Shown here in pieces: positions 9,000 through 18,150 of a stretch of DNA of 64,000 nt. Origin of the DNA: Maribellus sediminis (GTDB lineage Bacteria > Bacteroidota > Bacteroidia > Bacteroidales > Prolixibacteraceae); contig NZ_WXUB01000005.1 in the NCBI RefSeq assembly GCF_011799805.1, positions 1 through 64,000 on the forward strand, written 5' to 3'. Under the pieces are notes generated by a model. It worked only from the letters and a program-made list of their open reading frames with translations. It searched no databases and was not told where the DNA came from. Position 1 is the stretch's first letter, and every line of letters begins with the position of its first letter. The position numbers and the translations under genes are program-made.

Positions 9000-10595
9000 A
9001 TGGCTGATAATAAAAAAATTAAGACTGCTTTGGTTTCAGTCTTTCACAAAGAAAATTTAGATAAGATCATTTATAAACTGAACGACTTGGGTGTTAATAT
9101 TTTAAGCACCGGGGGCACAAAAAGTTTCATTGAATCGCTAAATGTTGAGGTAACTTCGGTTGAAAGTCTTACCGGTTATCCATCAATTTTAGGTGGACGG
9201 GTAAAGACCCTTCATCCAAAAGTATTCGGAGGAATTTTGTCGCGTCGCGAAAATCAGGGCGATGTTAGTCAGTTGAATGAATTTGAAATACCGGAGATCG
9301 ACCTTGTAATTGTTGATCTGTATCCGTTTGAAAAAACAGTAGCCTCAGGTGCTGAAGAACAGGATATTATCGAGAAAATAGATATTGGCGGAATTTCGCT
9401 GATTCGTGCGGCTGCCAAAAATTTCAAAGATGTGGTGATTGTACCGTCGCAAAACGAATATGAACCACTGTTGGGCCACCTCGAAAAAAATAACGGAGAA
9501 TTTACACTGGCCGAACGGAAATGGTTTGCCAGTCGTGCATTTGGTGTTTCTTCACATTATGATGCCGCAATTTTCGGTTATTTTGCCGGCGGCGTTGAGG
9601 ACAATGCTAAAGAACGCATTAGTTTGAATGATGGCCAGGTTTTACGTTACGGCGAAAATCCACACCAGGCAGCTACTTTTTACAAATTCAATAATTCGAA
9701 AGAAACAGTTACTCTGGCTGATGCCGAAGTTCTGCAGGGTAAAGCTCTTTCGTATAACAATATGCTCGATGCCGATGCAGCGTGGAAATCGGCCAGCGAC
9801 GCTTATCACGCAGTAACACACCTCGAAAATAAAGTAGCCGTTTCGGTGATCAAACACCTGAACCCTTGTGGATTGGCGGTTACTGATAATATTCTTGAAT
9901 CGCTTGAACTGGCCTGGGCCGGTGATCCGATCAGTGCTTTTGGCAGTATCATCTGTTTTACCGATACGGTTACCAAAGAAGTAGCTGAATGGTTCGGTAG
10001 CAAATTCGTTGAGATTCTTATTGCTCCGGCTTATTCTGATGAAGCACTTGAAGTGCTGGCTAAAAAGAAAAACCTTAGGGTGTTGGTTACTCCTATACGT
10101 GAGGCAGTTGCAGGTGAAACATTGTATCGCTCAATCAGTGGCGGAATGCTGGTTCAGGACGAAGATGAAGGTTTGGATACCGAATTCAACACGGTTACAA
10201 ACAAAGAGTTTGAACCATCGAAAATGAACCTGGCCAAGTTTGGAACTGTAGCTTGCAAACACCTTAAAAGTAATGCAATTGCAGTGGTTACCGAGAATGA
10301 GAACGGTGCTTTCTGGTTAACCGGAGCCGGTATGGGGCAACCCAACCGTCTGGACAGTTTGCGTTACCTCACCATGCCGCGTTTTGAATTTAAAGGCGGA
10401 CTCAATATCGAAAATTCGGTGTTGATCTCTGATGCATTCTTCCCGTTCCGCGATAGTATTGAAGCCGCCAACGAATATGGCGTAAAATACATCATCGAGC
10501 CGGGTGGCAGCATCCGCGACGAAGAAGTGATCGAAGCTTGTAACGAATTCGGTATTGCAATGGCCTTTACCGGAAGAAGGCATTTCAGACATTAA
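9000..10595 (+). CDS. purH: bifunctional AICAR transformylase / IMP cyclohydrolase
   Basis: A 531-residue protein, close to the E. coli length. The N-terminal MGS-like IMP cyclohydrolase domain (about 1-190) shows LSTGGTKSFIES and GRVKTLHPKVFGGIL. The C-terminal AICAR transformylase domain follows, with the KHLNPCG catalytic motif and the conserved end AFTGRRHFRH. It catalyses the last two steps of de novo IMP synthesis, using 10-formyl-tetrahydrofolate. It lies 48 bases before mreB on the same strand; that gap has no terminator, so some read-through is possible. purA, which takes IMP towards AMP, is in the same window at 61.9-63.2 kb. Confidence 0.97.
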   Translation: MADNKKIKTALVSVFHKENLDKIIYKLNDLGVNILSTGGTKSFIESLNVEVTSVESLTGYPSILGGRVKTLHPKVFGGILSRRENQGDVSQLNEFEIPEIDLVIVDLYPFEKTVASGAEEQDIIEKIDIGGISLIRAAAKNFKDVVIVPSQNEYEPLLGHLEKNNGEFTLAERKWFASRAFGVSSHYDAAIFGYFAGGVEDNAKERISLNDGQVLRYGENPHQAATFYKFNNSKETVTLADAEVLQGKALSYNNMLDADAAWKSASDAYHAVTHLENKVAVSVIKHLNPCGLAVTDNILESLELAWAGDPISAFGSIICFTDTVTKEVAEWFGSKFVEILIAPAYSDEALEVLAKKKNLRVLVTPIREAVAGETLYRSISGGMLVQDEDEGLDTEFNTVTNKEFEPSKMNLAKFGTVACKHLKSNAIAVVTENENGAFWLTGAGMGQPNRLDSLRYLTMPRFEFKGGLNIENSVLISDAFFPFRDSIEAANEYGVKYIIEPGGSIRDEEVIEACNEFGIAMAFTGRRHFRH

Positions 10596-10643
10596 TAAAT
10601 ATTATATCTTTATATCCTTAACAGAAGGTAAACAGGAACTTTA

Positions 10644-11666
10644 ATGGGATTATTTTCATTCTTAACACAGGAGATTGCCATTGACCTTGGCACCGCAAAT
10701 ACCATTATCATTCATAACGATAAGATTGTGGTAGATGAGCCGTCGATTGTTGCTATCGACTTGAAAACCGAAAAAATGGTGGCTATTGGCGAAAAGGCCA
10801 GGCAAATGCAGGGCAAAACGCATGCAAACCTAAAAACTATACGTCCGTTGCGCGACGGTGTAATTGCCGACTTTAACGCTGCGGAACAAATGATCAGGGG
10901 CATGATCAAAATGATTAATCCCAAGTCGAAAATGTTCTCTCCTGCCCTGAAAATGGTTATTTGCATACCTTCCGGAAGTACCGAGGTGGAGATTCGTGCG
11001 GTGCGCGACTCTTCGGAACATGCCGGCGGGCGTGAGGTTTATATGATATACGAACCCTTGGCAGCTGCCATCGGAATCGGACTCGATGTTGAGGCTCCTG
11101 AAGGCAACATGGTAGTTGACATCGGTGGTGGAACAACCGAGATTGCGGTTATTTCGCTGGGCGGTATCGTAACCAATAAATCGATACGTATTGCCGGCGA
11201 CGACCTCACTGCCGACATCATGGAATACATGCGCCATCAGCATAACATTAAAATTGGTGAACGCACTGCCGAAGAAATAAAAATTCACGTGGGATCGGCA
11301 CTTTCGCAGTTACAGGACCCACCACAGGATTATGTGGTGCAGGGACCGAACCAAATGACAGCGCTTCCGATTGAGGTGCCGGTTTCGTACCAGGAAATTG
11401 CTCACTGTTTGGAAAAATCAATTTCGAAAATTGAAACTGCGGTATTGAGTGCACTTGAACAAACGCCGCCTGAATTGTATGCCGATATCGTTTCGAAAGG
11501 AATCTGGCTGGCAGGTGGCGGTGCCTTGTTAAAAGGCCTGGATAAACGTTTAACCGACAAAATCGGCATTCCGTTCCACATTGCAGAAGATCCATTACGG
11601 GCTGTGGTTCGCGGTACCGGTATTGCGCTAAAAAACGTAGATAATTTCTCATTCCTGATTCGATAA
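10644..11666 (+). CDS. mreB: rod-shape-determining actin homologue MreB
   Basis: A 340-residue actin-fold ATPase. The phosphate 1 loop IAIDLGTANTII is at residues 12-23, phosphate 2 is VVDIGGGTTEIAVISLGG, and the adenosine motif is GIWLAGGGALLKGLD. MreB forms membrane-bound filaments that direct lateral wall synthesis with MreC, MreD, PBP2 and RodA, all encoded next. The spacing to mreC is 21 bases. Length and motifs are canonical. Confidence 0.96.
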   Translation: MGLFSFLTQEIAIDLGTANTIIIHNDKIVVDEPSIVAIDLKTEKMVAIGEKARQMQGKTHANLKTIRPLRDGVIADFNAAEQMIRGMIKMINPKSKMFSPALKMVICIPSGSTEVEIRAVRDSSEHAGGREVYMIYEPLAAAIGIGLDVEAPEGNMVVDIGGGTTEIAVISLGGIVTNKSIRIAGDDLTADIMEYMRHQHNIKIGERTAEEIKIHVGSALSQLQDPPQDYVVQGPNQMTALPIEVPVSYQEIAHCLEKSISKIETAVLSALEQTPPELYADIVSKGIWLAGGGALLKGLDKRLTDKIGIPFHIAEDPLRAVVRGTGIALKNVDNFSFLIR

Positions 11667-11687
11667 AAAGAACACCCGAAAGCGTAG

Positions 11688-12524
11688 ATGCGAAGTTTAT
11701 TTAGACTACTGATTAAAAACTATCCATTTCTTCTATTTCTTGTATTAGAAGTCATTTCAGTGGTTTTTATAGTAAACTACAACAGTTTTCAGCGGGCCAG
11801 TTTTCTGAACTCTTCGAATGCGGTTACAGCCGGAATTTATAATTCGTACAGTGGCGTTGTTCAGTATTTTCGCTTAGCGCGAGTAAACGCGGAATTGTCG
11901 GAAGAAAATGCCCGTTTGCTGAATATGCTTGAGAACTATCAGAATGCATTTTCCGATTCCATCAGGATAGCACATAAACAGGACTCTGCATTCCAATACA
12001 TTCCGGCTCGCGTGATCAATAACTCGGTCAACAAACAGCAAAATTATATCACTTTAAATAAAGGCAGAAAGGACGGAATAAAGCCCGATCAGGGGATTGT
12101 TTCACCCAACGGAATTGTTGGAATTGTTACCAACGTTTCGGAATCGTATTCCATGGGGCTCTCGGTGTTAAATCCACGTTGGAGCGTTTCTGCTAAACTT
12201 CAGAAAAGTGGTTTTTATGGTTCGCTGGTGTGGGACGGCGAGGATTACCAACGGGCACAACTCAGCGAGATTCCTTTTCATGTCAACCTGCAGCTGGGCG
12301 ATACTATCGTTACCAGTGGTTACTCATCGGTGTTTCCCGAAGGAATTCTGATTGGCACTATCGATGCTTTCGATCGCCCCGAAGGTGAAAATTACTACAC
12401 GATAAGTGTGTTGTTGTCGGCCGATTTTAAGTCGATAACCTATGTTGAAGTGATCGGAAATAACAGAATAGAAGAGTTGCGGACTTTAAAAAGCGAGACA
12501 GAGAATGGGACGGCTGGCAATTAA
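11688..12524 (+). CDS. mreC: rod-shape-determining protein MreC
   Basis: A 278-residue protein. It has a single N-terminal membrane anchor (about 10-30), a coiled-coil with ARVNAELSEENARLLNMLEN, and the periplasmic beta-domain containing NKGRKDGIKPDQGIVSPNGI and GDTIVTSGYSSVFPEGILIG. MreC links the cytoplasmic MreB filament to the periplasmic wall synthases, especially PBP2. The end overlaps the start of mreD by 20 bases, which suggests coupled translation. Confidence 0.93.
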   Translation: MRSLFRLLIKNYPFLLFLVLEVISVVFIVNYNSFQRASFLNSSNAVTAGIYNSYSGVVQYFRLARVNAELSEENARLLNMLENYQNAFSDSIRIAHKQDSAFQYIPARVINNSVNKQQNYITLNKGRKDGIKPDQGIVSPNGIVGIVTNVSESYSMGLSVLNPRWSVSAKLQKSGFYGSLVWDGEDYQRAQLSEIPFHVNLQLGDTIVTSGYSSVFPEGILIGTIDAFDRPEGENYYTISVLLSADFKSITYVEVIGNNRIEELRTLKSETENGTAGN

Positions 12525-13008
12525 ATATTTTTCGATGTTTGTTGTGCTGGTTGCAGTGCAGGTGCTTGTTTTTAACCAGATTCAATTCAGTGGTTACATC
12601 AATCCATATGTCTATGTCCTCTTTATCATGTTGCTGCCGCTGAATGCACCTCGTTATGCGGTGCTCTTGCTTTCATTTCTGATAGGCCTGGCGGTTGATG
12701 TATTTTCCAACAGCCTGGGAATACACACCTTTGCCGCAGTTTTTATTGCTTATGTCAGGCCACTTGTAATTCGCGTGATCACTAACCGCGAAGAGGAACT
12801 CAACGATTACCCGGGATTGGCTCGAACCGGCCCCATTTGGTTTATCTCTTACACCTCAATCATGGTGGTGTTGCATCACTTTGTATTATTTTACATCGAG
12901 GTATTTACCTTTAGCGGTTTCTTTACAACTTTATATCGTGTATTTTTAAGTTCGATTTTTTCAATTTTTGTGATAGTTTTAAGCCAGTTTATCATTTTTA
13001 GAGATTAG
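12505..13008 (+). CDS. mreD: rod-shape-determining protein MreD
   Basis: A 167-residue protein made mostly of about five hydrophobic helices. The motif GLAVDVFSNSLGIHTFAAVF near residues 66-85 corresponds to the conserved G-x-x-x-D-x-x-x-x-x-x-G-x-H region of MreD. It is a small integral membrane partner of MreC in the elongasome. Sequence conservation in this family is low, so the call also relies on its place between mreC and mrdA. It overlaps mreC and is separated from mrdA by eight bases. Confidence 0.87.
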   Translation: MGRLAIKYFSMFVVLVAVQVLVFNQIQFSGYINPYVYVLFIMLLPLNAPRYAVLLLSFLIGLAVDVFSNSLGIHTFAAVFIAYVRPLVIRVITNREEELNDYPGLARTGPIWFISYTSIMVVLHHFVLFYIEVFTFSGFFTTLYRVFLSSIFSIFVIVLSQFIIFRD

Positions 13009-13016
13009 GTAAGAGC

Positions 13017-14819
13017 GTGAAAGAATACACCAAGAGGAGTTACCTTATAGTTTTGATTTTTTTGCTGGTTGCCCTTGTTTTCCTTGTGAAACTGTTTCGT
13101 TTGCAGGTGCTCGATTCCACCTACAAACAATATGCAACCAACAATGTACTGCGTGAAGTGGTTCAGTACCCGGCACGTGGCCTCATTTATGACCGCAATG
13201 GCGAACTTCTGGTGTATAACCGAACGGCTTACGACTTGCTTATTACACCCCGCGAAGTGAAACAGTTTGATACTACGCTGCTGTGTAATTTGTTGGATGT
13301 CACCAGAATTGAACTTGAGGAAGGAATTAAGAAAGCCAAGAATTATTCCTGGTACAAACCATCGATACTTGTAAAACAGATTTCTCCGGAGAATTATGCG
13401 ATCCTGCAGGAACAGCTTTATAAATTTGAAGGGTTTCATTCTCAGGCACGTACACTTCGCGAATATTCTTCAACAGCGGCAGCACATGCTCTGGGTTATG
13501 TTGGCGAGGTAACTTCAAACGACATCAGCAGAGATGCCTATTACAAACCGGGCGACTATATTGGCATTAGTGGCATAGAAAAAACATATGAACGCCAGCT
13601 GCGAGGGACAAAAGGCGTGAAGAAAAACCTGGTTGACGTGCATAACCGTATTCAGGGAAGTTACCGAAACGGCAGGGAGGATATTCCGGCACAGATTGGG
13701 CAGAACATTACCACAACCCTTGATCTTGATTTGCAGCTTTACGCCGAGCAACTTTTTCAGAATAAAAAAGGCGCGGTAGTGGCCATTGAACCCTCAACAG
13801 GCGAAGTATTGGCCATGCTTAGTGCTCCTGTTTACGATCCCGGACTGCTTGTGGGAAGAGTAAGAGGAGCGAATTATGCAAAGCTGCTGGCTGATACCTT
13901 AAAACCACTTTTTAACCGGGCTTTGCAGGCAAAGTATCCCCCCGGGTCAACATTTAAAACCGTAAACGCATTGATCGGTTTGCAGGAAGGGGCTATCAAT
14001 ACACATACACGTTTCACCTGTAACGGCCCTGGTTCATATCCAATTAAATGTACACACAACCATGTTACCCCGGCGAATGTAGTCGATGGTATTCGCGAGT
14101 CGTGCAATCCATTTATGTGGAACACTTTCAGGAACATCGTTGGAATGTATCCGACTGCTGCCGAAGGATTTCGGGAATGGAGAAATTATGTGCAAAATTT
14201 TGGCATTGGAACAATTTTAGGTGAAGATTTTTCGAATGCACTTAAAGGTGATTTGCCTTCCGAAGAACTTTATAACCGCATTTACGGTGCCGGGCACTGG
14301 AACGCCTTAACCGTGCGTTCACTGGCAATTGGTCAGGGTGAACTAGGCGTTACTCCACTTCAAATGGCCAATGTTGCATCGGTTGTTGCCAATCGTGGTT
14401 ATTACTACGAACCGCATATTGTGAAAGAAATTGAGAATGATACAGTTCGAAGCAGTATAAATGATAAACATGAAGTGGGAATTGATGCCGTGCATTTCGA
14501 ACCGATAATAGAAGGAATGCATCAATCGATAAAGGGACTATACTATCTTCCCGGAATAGATTACTGTGGAAAAACCGGTACCATTCAAAATAATCAGGGA
14601 ATAGAACACGGTGCTTTTGAAGCTTTTGCTCCGCAGGACGATCCTAAAATAGCCGTTTTTGTTTATGTTGAAAACAGTAAATGGGGAGCCAGTTATGCGG
14701 CACCGATTGCCGGGCTGATGATCGAGAAATATTTGAATGATACCATTGCCAACAACCGCAAATGGATTGAAGAGCGAATGATGGATGCGAACCTTTTAGA
14801 CAGCGGGGAACCTGAATAA
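13017..14819 (+). CDS. mrdA: penicillin-binding protein 2 (peptidoglycan transpeptidase)
   Basis: A 600-residue class B PBP. It has an N-terminal anchor (about 8-28), a dimerisation domain with YPARGLIYDRNGELLVYN, and a transpeptidase domain. The active-site motifs are STFK (Ser311), SCN (362-364) and KTGT (519-522). It cross-links new peptidoglycan during elongation and works with the RodA glycosyltransferase encoded next. The chosen start is a GTG at 13017: it gives the basic KEYTKRS leader before the membrane segment, and no ATG is in frame upstream of that segment. The next gene begins one base after the TAA. Confidence 0.95.
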   Translation: MKEYTKRSYLIVLIFLLVALVFLVKLFRLQVLDSTYKQYATNNVLREVVQYPARGLIYDRNGELLVYNRTAYDLLITPREVKQFDTTLLCNLLDVTRIELEEGIKKAKNYSWYKPSILVKQISPENYAILQEQLYKFEGFHSQARTLREYSSTAAAHALGYVGEVTSNDISRDAYYKPGDYIGISGIEKTYERQLRGTKGVKKNLVDVHNRIQGSYRNGREDIPAQIGQNITTTLDLDLQLYAEQLFQNKKGAVVAIEPSTGEVLAMLSAPVYDPGLLVGRVRGANYAKLLADTLKPLFNRALQAKYPPGSTFKTVNALIGLQEGAINTHTRFTCNGPGSYPIKCTHNHVTPANVVDGIRESCNPFMWNTFRNIVGMYPTAAEGFREWRNYVQNFGIGTILGEDFSNALKGDLPSEELYNRIYGAGHWNALTVRSLAIGQGELGVTPLQMANVASVVANRGYYYEPHIVKEIENDTVRSSINDKHEVGIDAVHFEPIIEGMHQSIKGLYYLPGIDYCGKTGTIQNNQGIEHGAFEAFAPQDDPKIAVFVYVENSKWGASYAAPIAGLMIEKYLNDTIANNRKWIEERMMDANLLDSGEPE

Positions 14820-14820
14820 T

Positions 14821-16260
14821 ATGCCGCAAAGAAGTAACATATGGGCAAACATGGACTGGGTAACGGTTGGACTGTACCTGGTACTCATTTTTATGGGGTG
14901 GTTTAATATTTATGCTGCTGTTTACAATGTCGACCATCAAAGTATTTTAGATACTTCGCAACAATACGGGAAACAATTGATCTGGATTGGAGCAGCCCTT
15001 ACACTAGCCATTGTTATCATGGTTATCGAAACTAATTTTTATGTATTCTTTTCTTACATTATTTATGGCGTGACGGTGTTTCTTTTGATGCTTGTTTTGC
15101 TGGTAGGTAAAGAAATAAACGGCGCAAAATCCTGGTTTGCCTTTGGTGGTGTACTTATCCAACCTGCCGAATTTGCCAAGTTCGCTACCGGACTGGCTTT
15201 GGCTCGCTACATGAGTACTTTCGATTTCAACCTTAAAAAAATAAAATCGATAGCCGTAATTGGCCTTATCATTTTTATGCCGGCCACTTTTATTCTTTTA
15301 CAGAATGATACAGGCTCAGCGCTGGTTTATTTTTCCTTTGTACTGGTGTTATTCCGCGAGGGTTTGTCGGGCTTGTTTTTATTCCTTGGAACACTGGTTG
15401 CCGTGCTGTTTATCCTGGCACTTATTCTGCCCAACATGACACTGATTTTAGTGTTGCTGGTCGCTGCAATTATTATGTACCTGATTCTTAATCCAAAGTT
15501 GAATCAGTTTGTGCGTGCAGCCGCAATGTTGGCAGGAGGTATTGCTTTGGCATTCTTATTAAATCTGATCATTGGAACTAAATGGGAACTTGCCGATGTT
15601 TTAATGGCCGGATCAGTTTTAGGCGCCCTGGTAATTTTTGGTTATTCGTTACAAAAAAGGTTTGGAAACTATATCATCATTTCGCTTTTCTTTGTCGGTT
15701 CTGTTTTGTTTACAAAAACCGTGGATTATGCTTTTGATAATTTACTGGAACCACATCAGCAAGTTAGAATAAACGAGTTGCTGGGTATCGAGTCGAATCC
15801 TTATGGAGCCGGATACCACGTAAATCAGAGTAAAATAGCTATCGGCTCAGGTGGCATGTGGGGAAAAGGTTACTTAAAAGGCACCCAGACCAAATACAAT
15901 TTTGTGCCCGAACAAAGTACCGACTTTATTTTCTGCACGGTTGGAGAAGAATGGGGTTTTGCCGGAACGTTCCTGGTAATTGCACTTTTCATCGCCTTAT
16001 TCATAAGATTGGTGTTGCTGGCCGAACGACAACGTTCCGTATTTTCGCGAATTTATGGCTACTCGGTGGCTGTTATTTTGTTCTTTCACTTTACGGTTAA
16101 TATAGGGATGACGATCGGGATCATGCCCGTTATCGGTATCCCGTTGCCGTTCTTTAGCTATGGCGGATCTTCATTATGGTCATTCACCATATTGCTTTTT
16201 ATTTTTATCCGGCTGGATGCTAGCCGCCTTGAAAACTTCCGTGATAGCCGGAATGCCTGA
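14821..16260 (+). CDS. rodA: RodA peptidoglycan glycosyltransferase (SEDS family)
   Basis: A 479-residue polytopic SEDS protein. Family motifs include GAKSWFAFGGVLIQPAEFAK (about residues 101-120), QNDTGSALVYFSFVL, VPEQSTDFIFCTVGEEWGF and the C-terminal IPLPFFSYGGSSLWS. RodA polymerises lipid II glycan strands and pairs with PBP2 (mrdA). It is longer than E. coli RodA (about 370) because of extra hydrophobic segments around residues 185-290, a feature I recall for Bacteroidota RodA. It closes the mre operon. No intrinsic terminator was seen in the nine bases before the convergent AcpH-like gene. Confidence 0.94.
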   Translation: MPQRSNIWANMDWVTVGLYLVLIFMGWFNIYAAVYNVDHQSILDTSQQYGKQLIWIGAALTLAIVIMVIETNFYVFFSYIIYGVTVFLLMLVLLVGKEINGAKSWFAFGGVLIQPAEFAKFATGLALARYMSTFDFNLKKIKSIAVIGLIIFMPATFILLQNDTGSALVYFSFVLVLFREGLSGLFLFLGTLVAVLFILALILPNMTLILVLLVAAIIMYLILNPKLNQFVRAAAMLAGGIALAFLLNLIIGTKWELADVLMAGSVLGALVIFGYSLQKRFGNYIIISLFFVGSVLFTKTVDYAFDNLLEPHQQVRINELLGIESNPYGAGYHVNQSKIAIGSGGMWGKGYLKGTQTKYNFVPEQSTDFIFCTVGEEWGFAGTFLVIALFIALFIRLVLLAERQRSVFSRIYGYSVAVILFFHFTVNIGMTIGIMPVIGIPLPFFSYGGSSLWSFTILLFIFIRLDASRLENFRDSRNA

Positions 16261-16268
16261 AAAGAATG

Positions 16269-16874
16269 TTATAATTTTTTAGGTTGATTTAACGCAATTC
16301 CAAATTCATCGCTTACATACTGAATGAGTTCACCCATAAATTCTTCGAAATTGGTCTGAAGAATTGGGTAATTATCCAATAGCGCCTGTTTTGCCAGTTC
16401 TGACTTAGCCGGCAACGAAGAATATTTGCCCATTACATTTAAGGCCTGTGTTATGCCTTCAATTGTGGCATACGATTCCAGTCTTCGATGCTGAATGAGA
16501 AAGGGCAAAAATCCCTGTACCCTAAGCGGGAGGTGTTTGAAATTAGCCAGCAGAACCGAATGTGACCATTTGGCAAACCAGCGCAGACTAATGTCGGAAT
16601 AATTTTTCCAGTTACCGGCCAGAAAATGGTCGTACACCACATCCACTACAATTCCGGCATAATGCCCGAATTCGGCCCTGAAAAAATGCTTCGCCGCCCG
16701 ATGCAGTTCATGCGCATCTGTAAAGCTGTCGATCCTGCGATGAAGCAATATGCCACGTGCAATCTCATCGGGGTAATGTTGGTATTGTTTCCCTTTTACA
16801 TAATCACCAATAAAATTACCAACCAGTAATTTTTCCGATTCACCCGACAGGTATAGATGAGCTAAATAATTCAT
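16269..16874 (-). CDS. acyl carrier protein phosphodiesterase-like (DUF479/AcpH)
   Basis: A protein of 201 residues from the ATG at 16874, which gives the canonical start MNYLAHLYLSG; a TTG five codons upstream is rejected. Marks of the AcpH family are VGNFIGDYVKG, GILLHRRIDSFTDAHELHR and VVDVVYDHFLAGNW, which supply His and Asp residues of an HD-like metal site. AcpH removes the 4'-phosphopantetheine prosthetic group from acyl carrier protein; whether Bacteroidota members do so is untested. The gene is monocistronic and convergent with rodA. Confidence 0.86.
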   Translation of the reverse strand: MNYLAHLYLSGESEKLLVGNFIGDYVKGKQYQHYPDEIARGILLHRRIDSFTDAHELHRAAKHFFRAEFGHYAGIVVDVVYDHFLAGNWKNYSDISLRWFAKWSHSVLLANFKHLPLRVQGFLPFLIQHRRLESYATIEGITQALNVMGKYSSLPAKSELAKQALLDNYPILQTNFEEFMGELIQYVSDEFGIALNQPKKL

Positions 16875-17011
16875 GTTTAAATTATTCAAACGCAGGCTTT
16901 CTGAAATTGTTTTATCGAGTCCCTAAGATGGATATCTTCAGAAAATATTATGTTTTTTTTAGGCTAAACAACAACCAGGAAATGTATTTTCAAATTAGCT
17001 TAACATTCAGC

Positions 17012-17041
17012 TTTGAATCCATATATTTATGATTATTTTTG
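17012..17041 (+). promoter_or_regulatory. candidate Bacteroidota promoter for the PfkB-like gene
   Basis: TTTG (17012-17015) is followed after 18 bases by TATTTTTG (17034-17041), a close match to the TTTG / TAnnTTTG pair. A second exact -7 box, TATTTTTG, lies at 17047-17054, only four bases before the ATG at 17059. The leader would be very short. Confidence 0.48.
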
Positions 17042-17058
17042 GACGATATTTTTGAGGG

Positions 17059-17967
17059 ATGGCAAAGAAAATAGTGGCATTTGGAGAAATTGTATGGGAT
17101 ATTTTACCGAACGGTAAAGTACTCGGAGGTACGCCTTCGAACCTGGTTTTCAGATGTAATTCACTGGGAGAGGAAGGACATTTATTGTCAAGAATTGGCG
17201 ATGATGAACTTGGTCATGCAGCATTGAAACAGCTGGAAGAACTCAATATTTCGGATAAAAATGTCCAAATGGACTTTGAGTTTCCAACAGGCGAAGTTCA
17301 GGTAACGTTTGATGAGAACGGCGAAAGCCAGTACAAAGTAAAGGAAGACGTCGCTTTTGATCATATTGAATTCTCTCCTGAAGCCTTAAAACTGGCGCGT
17401 GAAGCCGACTGCCTCTTTTTTGGACTGCTGCCTCAACGCTACGGTTTATCGAAAAATACCATTCGTGAATTGATTAAGGAGTCGCCCGACTCGCTTCACT
17501 TTTTCGACCTGAAACTTTTTGAGCATTTCTTTGATGTTAAGGTTGTTACTCAGCTCCTGAATTCAGCTGATGTTGTTCGAATCAAAGAAAAAGAAATCGA
17601 TTTTCTGGCTAATGAGTTGAATATTTCTTTTGATTCGCATGACGATTTTCTGAAGAAAGTATCTGAACAATACCAAATCGATCTTGTCATAATAACACTC
17701 GGTAAAAATGGTATTAAAGCTTATCACCGGGTTGAAGGTTTGATGTCAGATGCCGGTTATTTTGTTGAAATGGTGGATAACGTAGGTTCAGGGATGGCGT
17801 TTTCAGCCGGCTTTTTACATTATTATTTAAACGGAAATTCACTGATCGATTCACTTAGATTCGGTAATGCAGCCGGTGCACTTAACACAACCATGCGCGG
17901 AGCAACTGCCTATTTCAATAAAAAAGATGTGTTGCAGTTCATGAAAAGCACAAAGCAATTCAGCTAA
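17059..17967 (+). CDS. PfkB-fold carbohydrate kinase homologue with altered catalytic motif
   Basis: A 302-residue ribokinase-fold protein similar to bacterial fructokinases. The N-terminal GEIVWDILPNGK and GGTPSNLVFRCNSLG match PfkB signature 1. Signature 2 normally reads D-T-x-G-A-G-D, where the last Asp is the catalytic base. Here the region reads DNVGSGMAFSAGFLHYYL, so that Asp is Met246. The usual D-x-N-L-R sugar-site segment is also changed, to FFDLKLFEHFF. What is seen is an intact, in-frame gene whose key residue is missing; loss of kinase activity is inferred. It may be a regulatory or sugar-binding pseudokinase, or use another base. It is flanked by its own promoter and by a 183-base gap before the DUF1338 gene. 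Confidence 0.8.
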   Translation: MAKKIVAFGEIVWDILPNGKVLGGTPSNLVFRCNSLGEEGHLLSRIGDDELGHAALKQLEELNISDKNVQMDFEFPTGEVQVTFDENGESQYKVKEDVAFDHIEFSPEALKLAREADCLFFGLLPQRYGLSKNTIRELIKESPDSLHFFDLKLFEHFFDVKVVTQLLNSADVVRIKEKEIDFLANELNISFDSHDDFLKKVSEQYQIDLVIITLGKNGIKAYHRVEGLMSDAGYFVEMVDNVGSGMAFSAGFLHYYLNGNSLIDSLRFGNAAGALNTTMRGATAYFNKKDVLQFMKSTKQFS

Positions 17968-18150
17968 CTCTTTACAAAGTTTTTTTCTTATAAACAATAT
18001 TTTTAAACATCTGCTTTTAAGTAACTTAAATGCCTGCTTGAAGGTTTAAATAAACAGGTAATCTGGGATTCGTTTTGTTAACGTAAGGATGGAACAGAAC
18101 ACAATTACCATTTTGCTTGTTAAGCATTTATTTAACTTAAATAACTGGAG

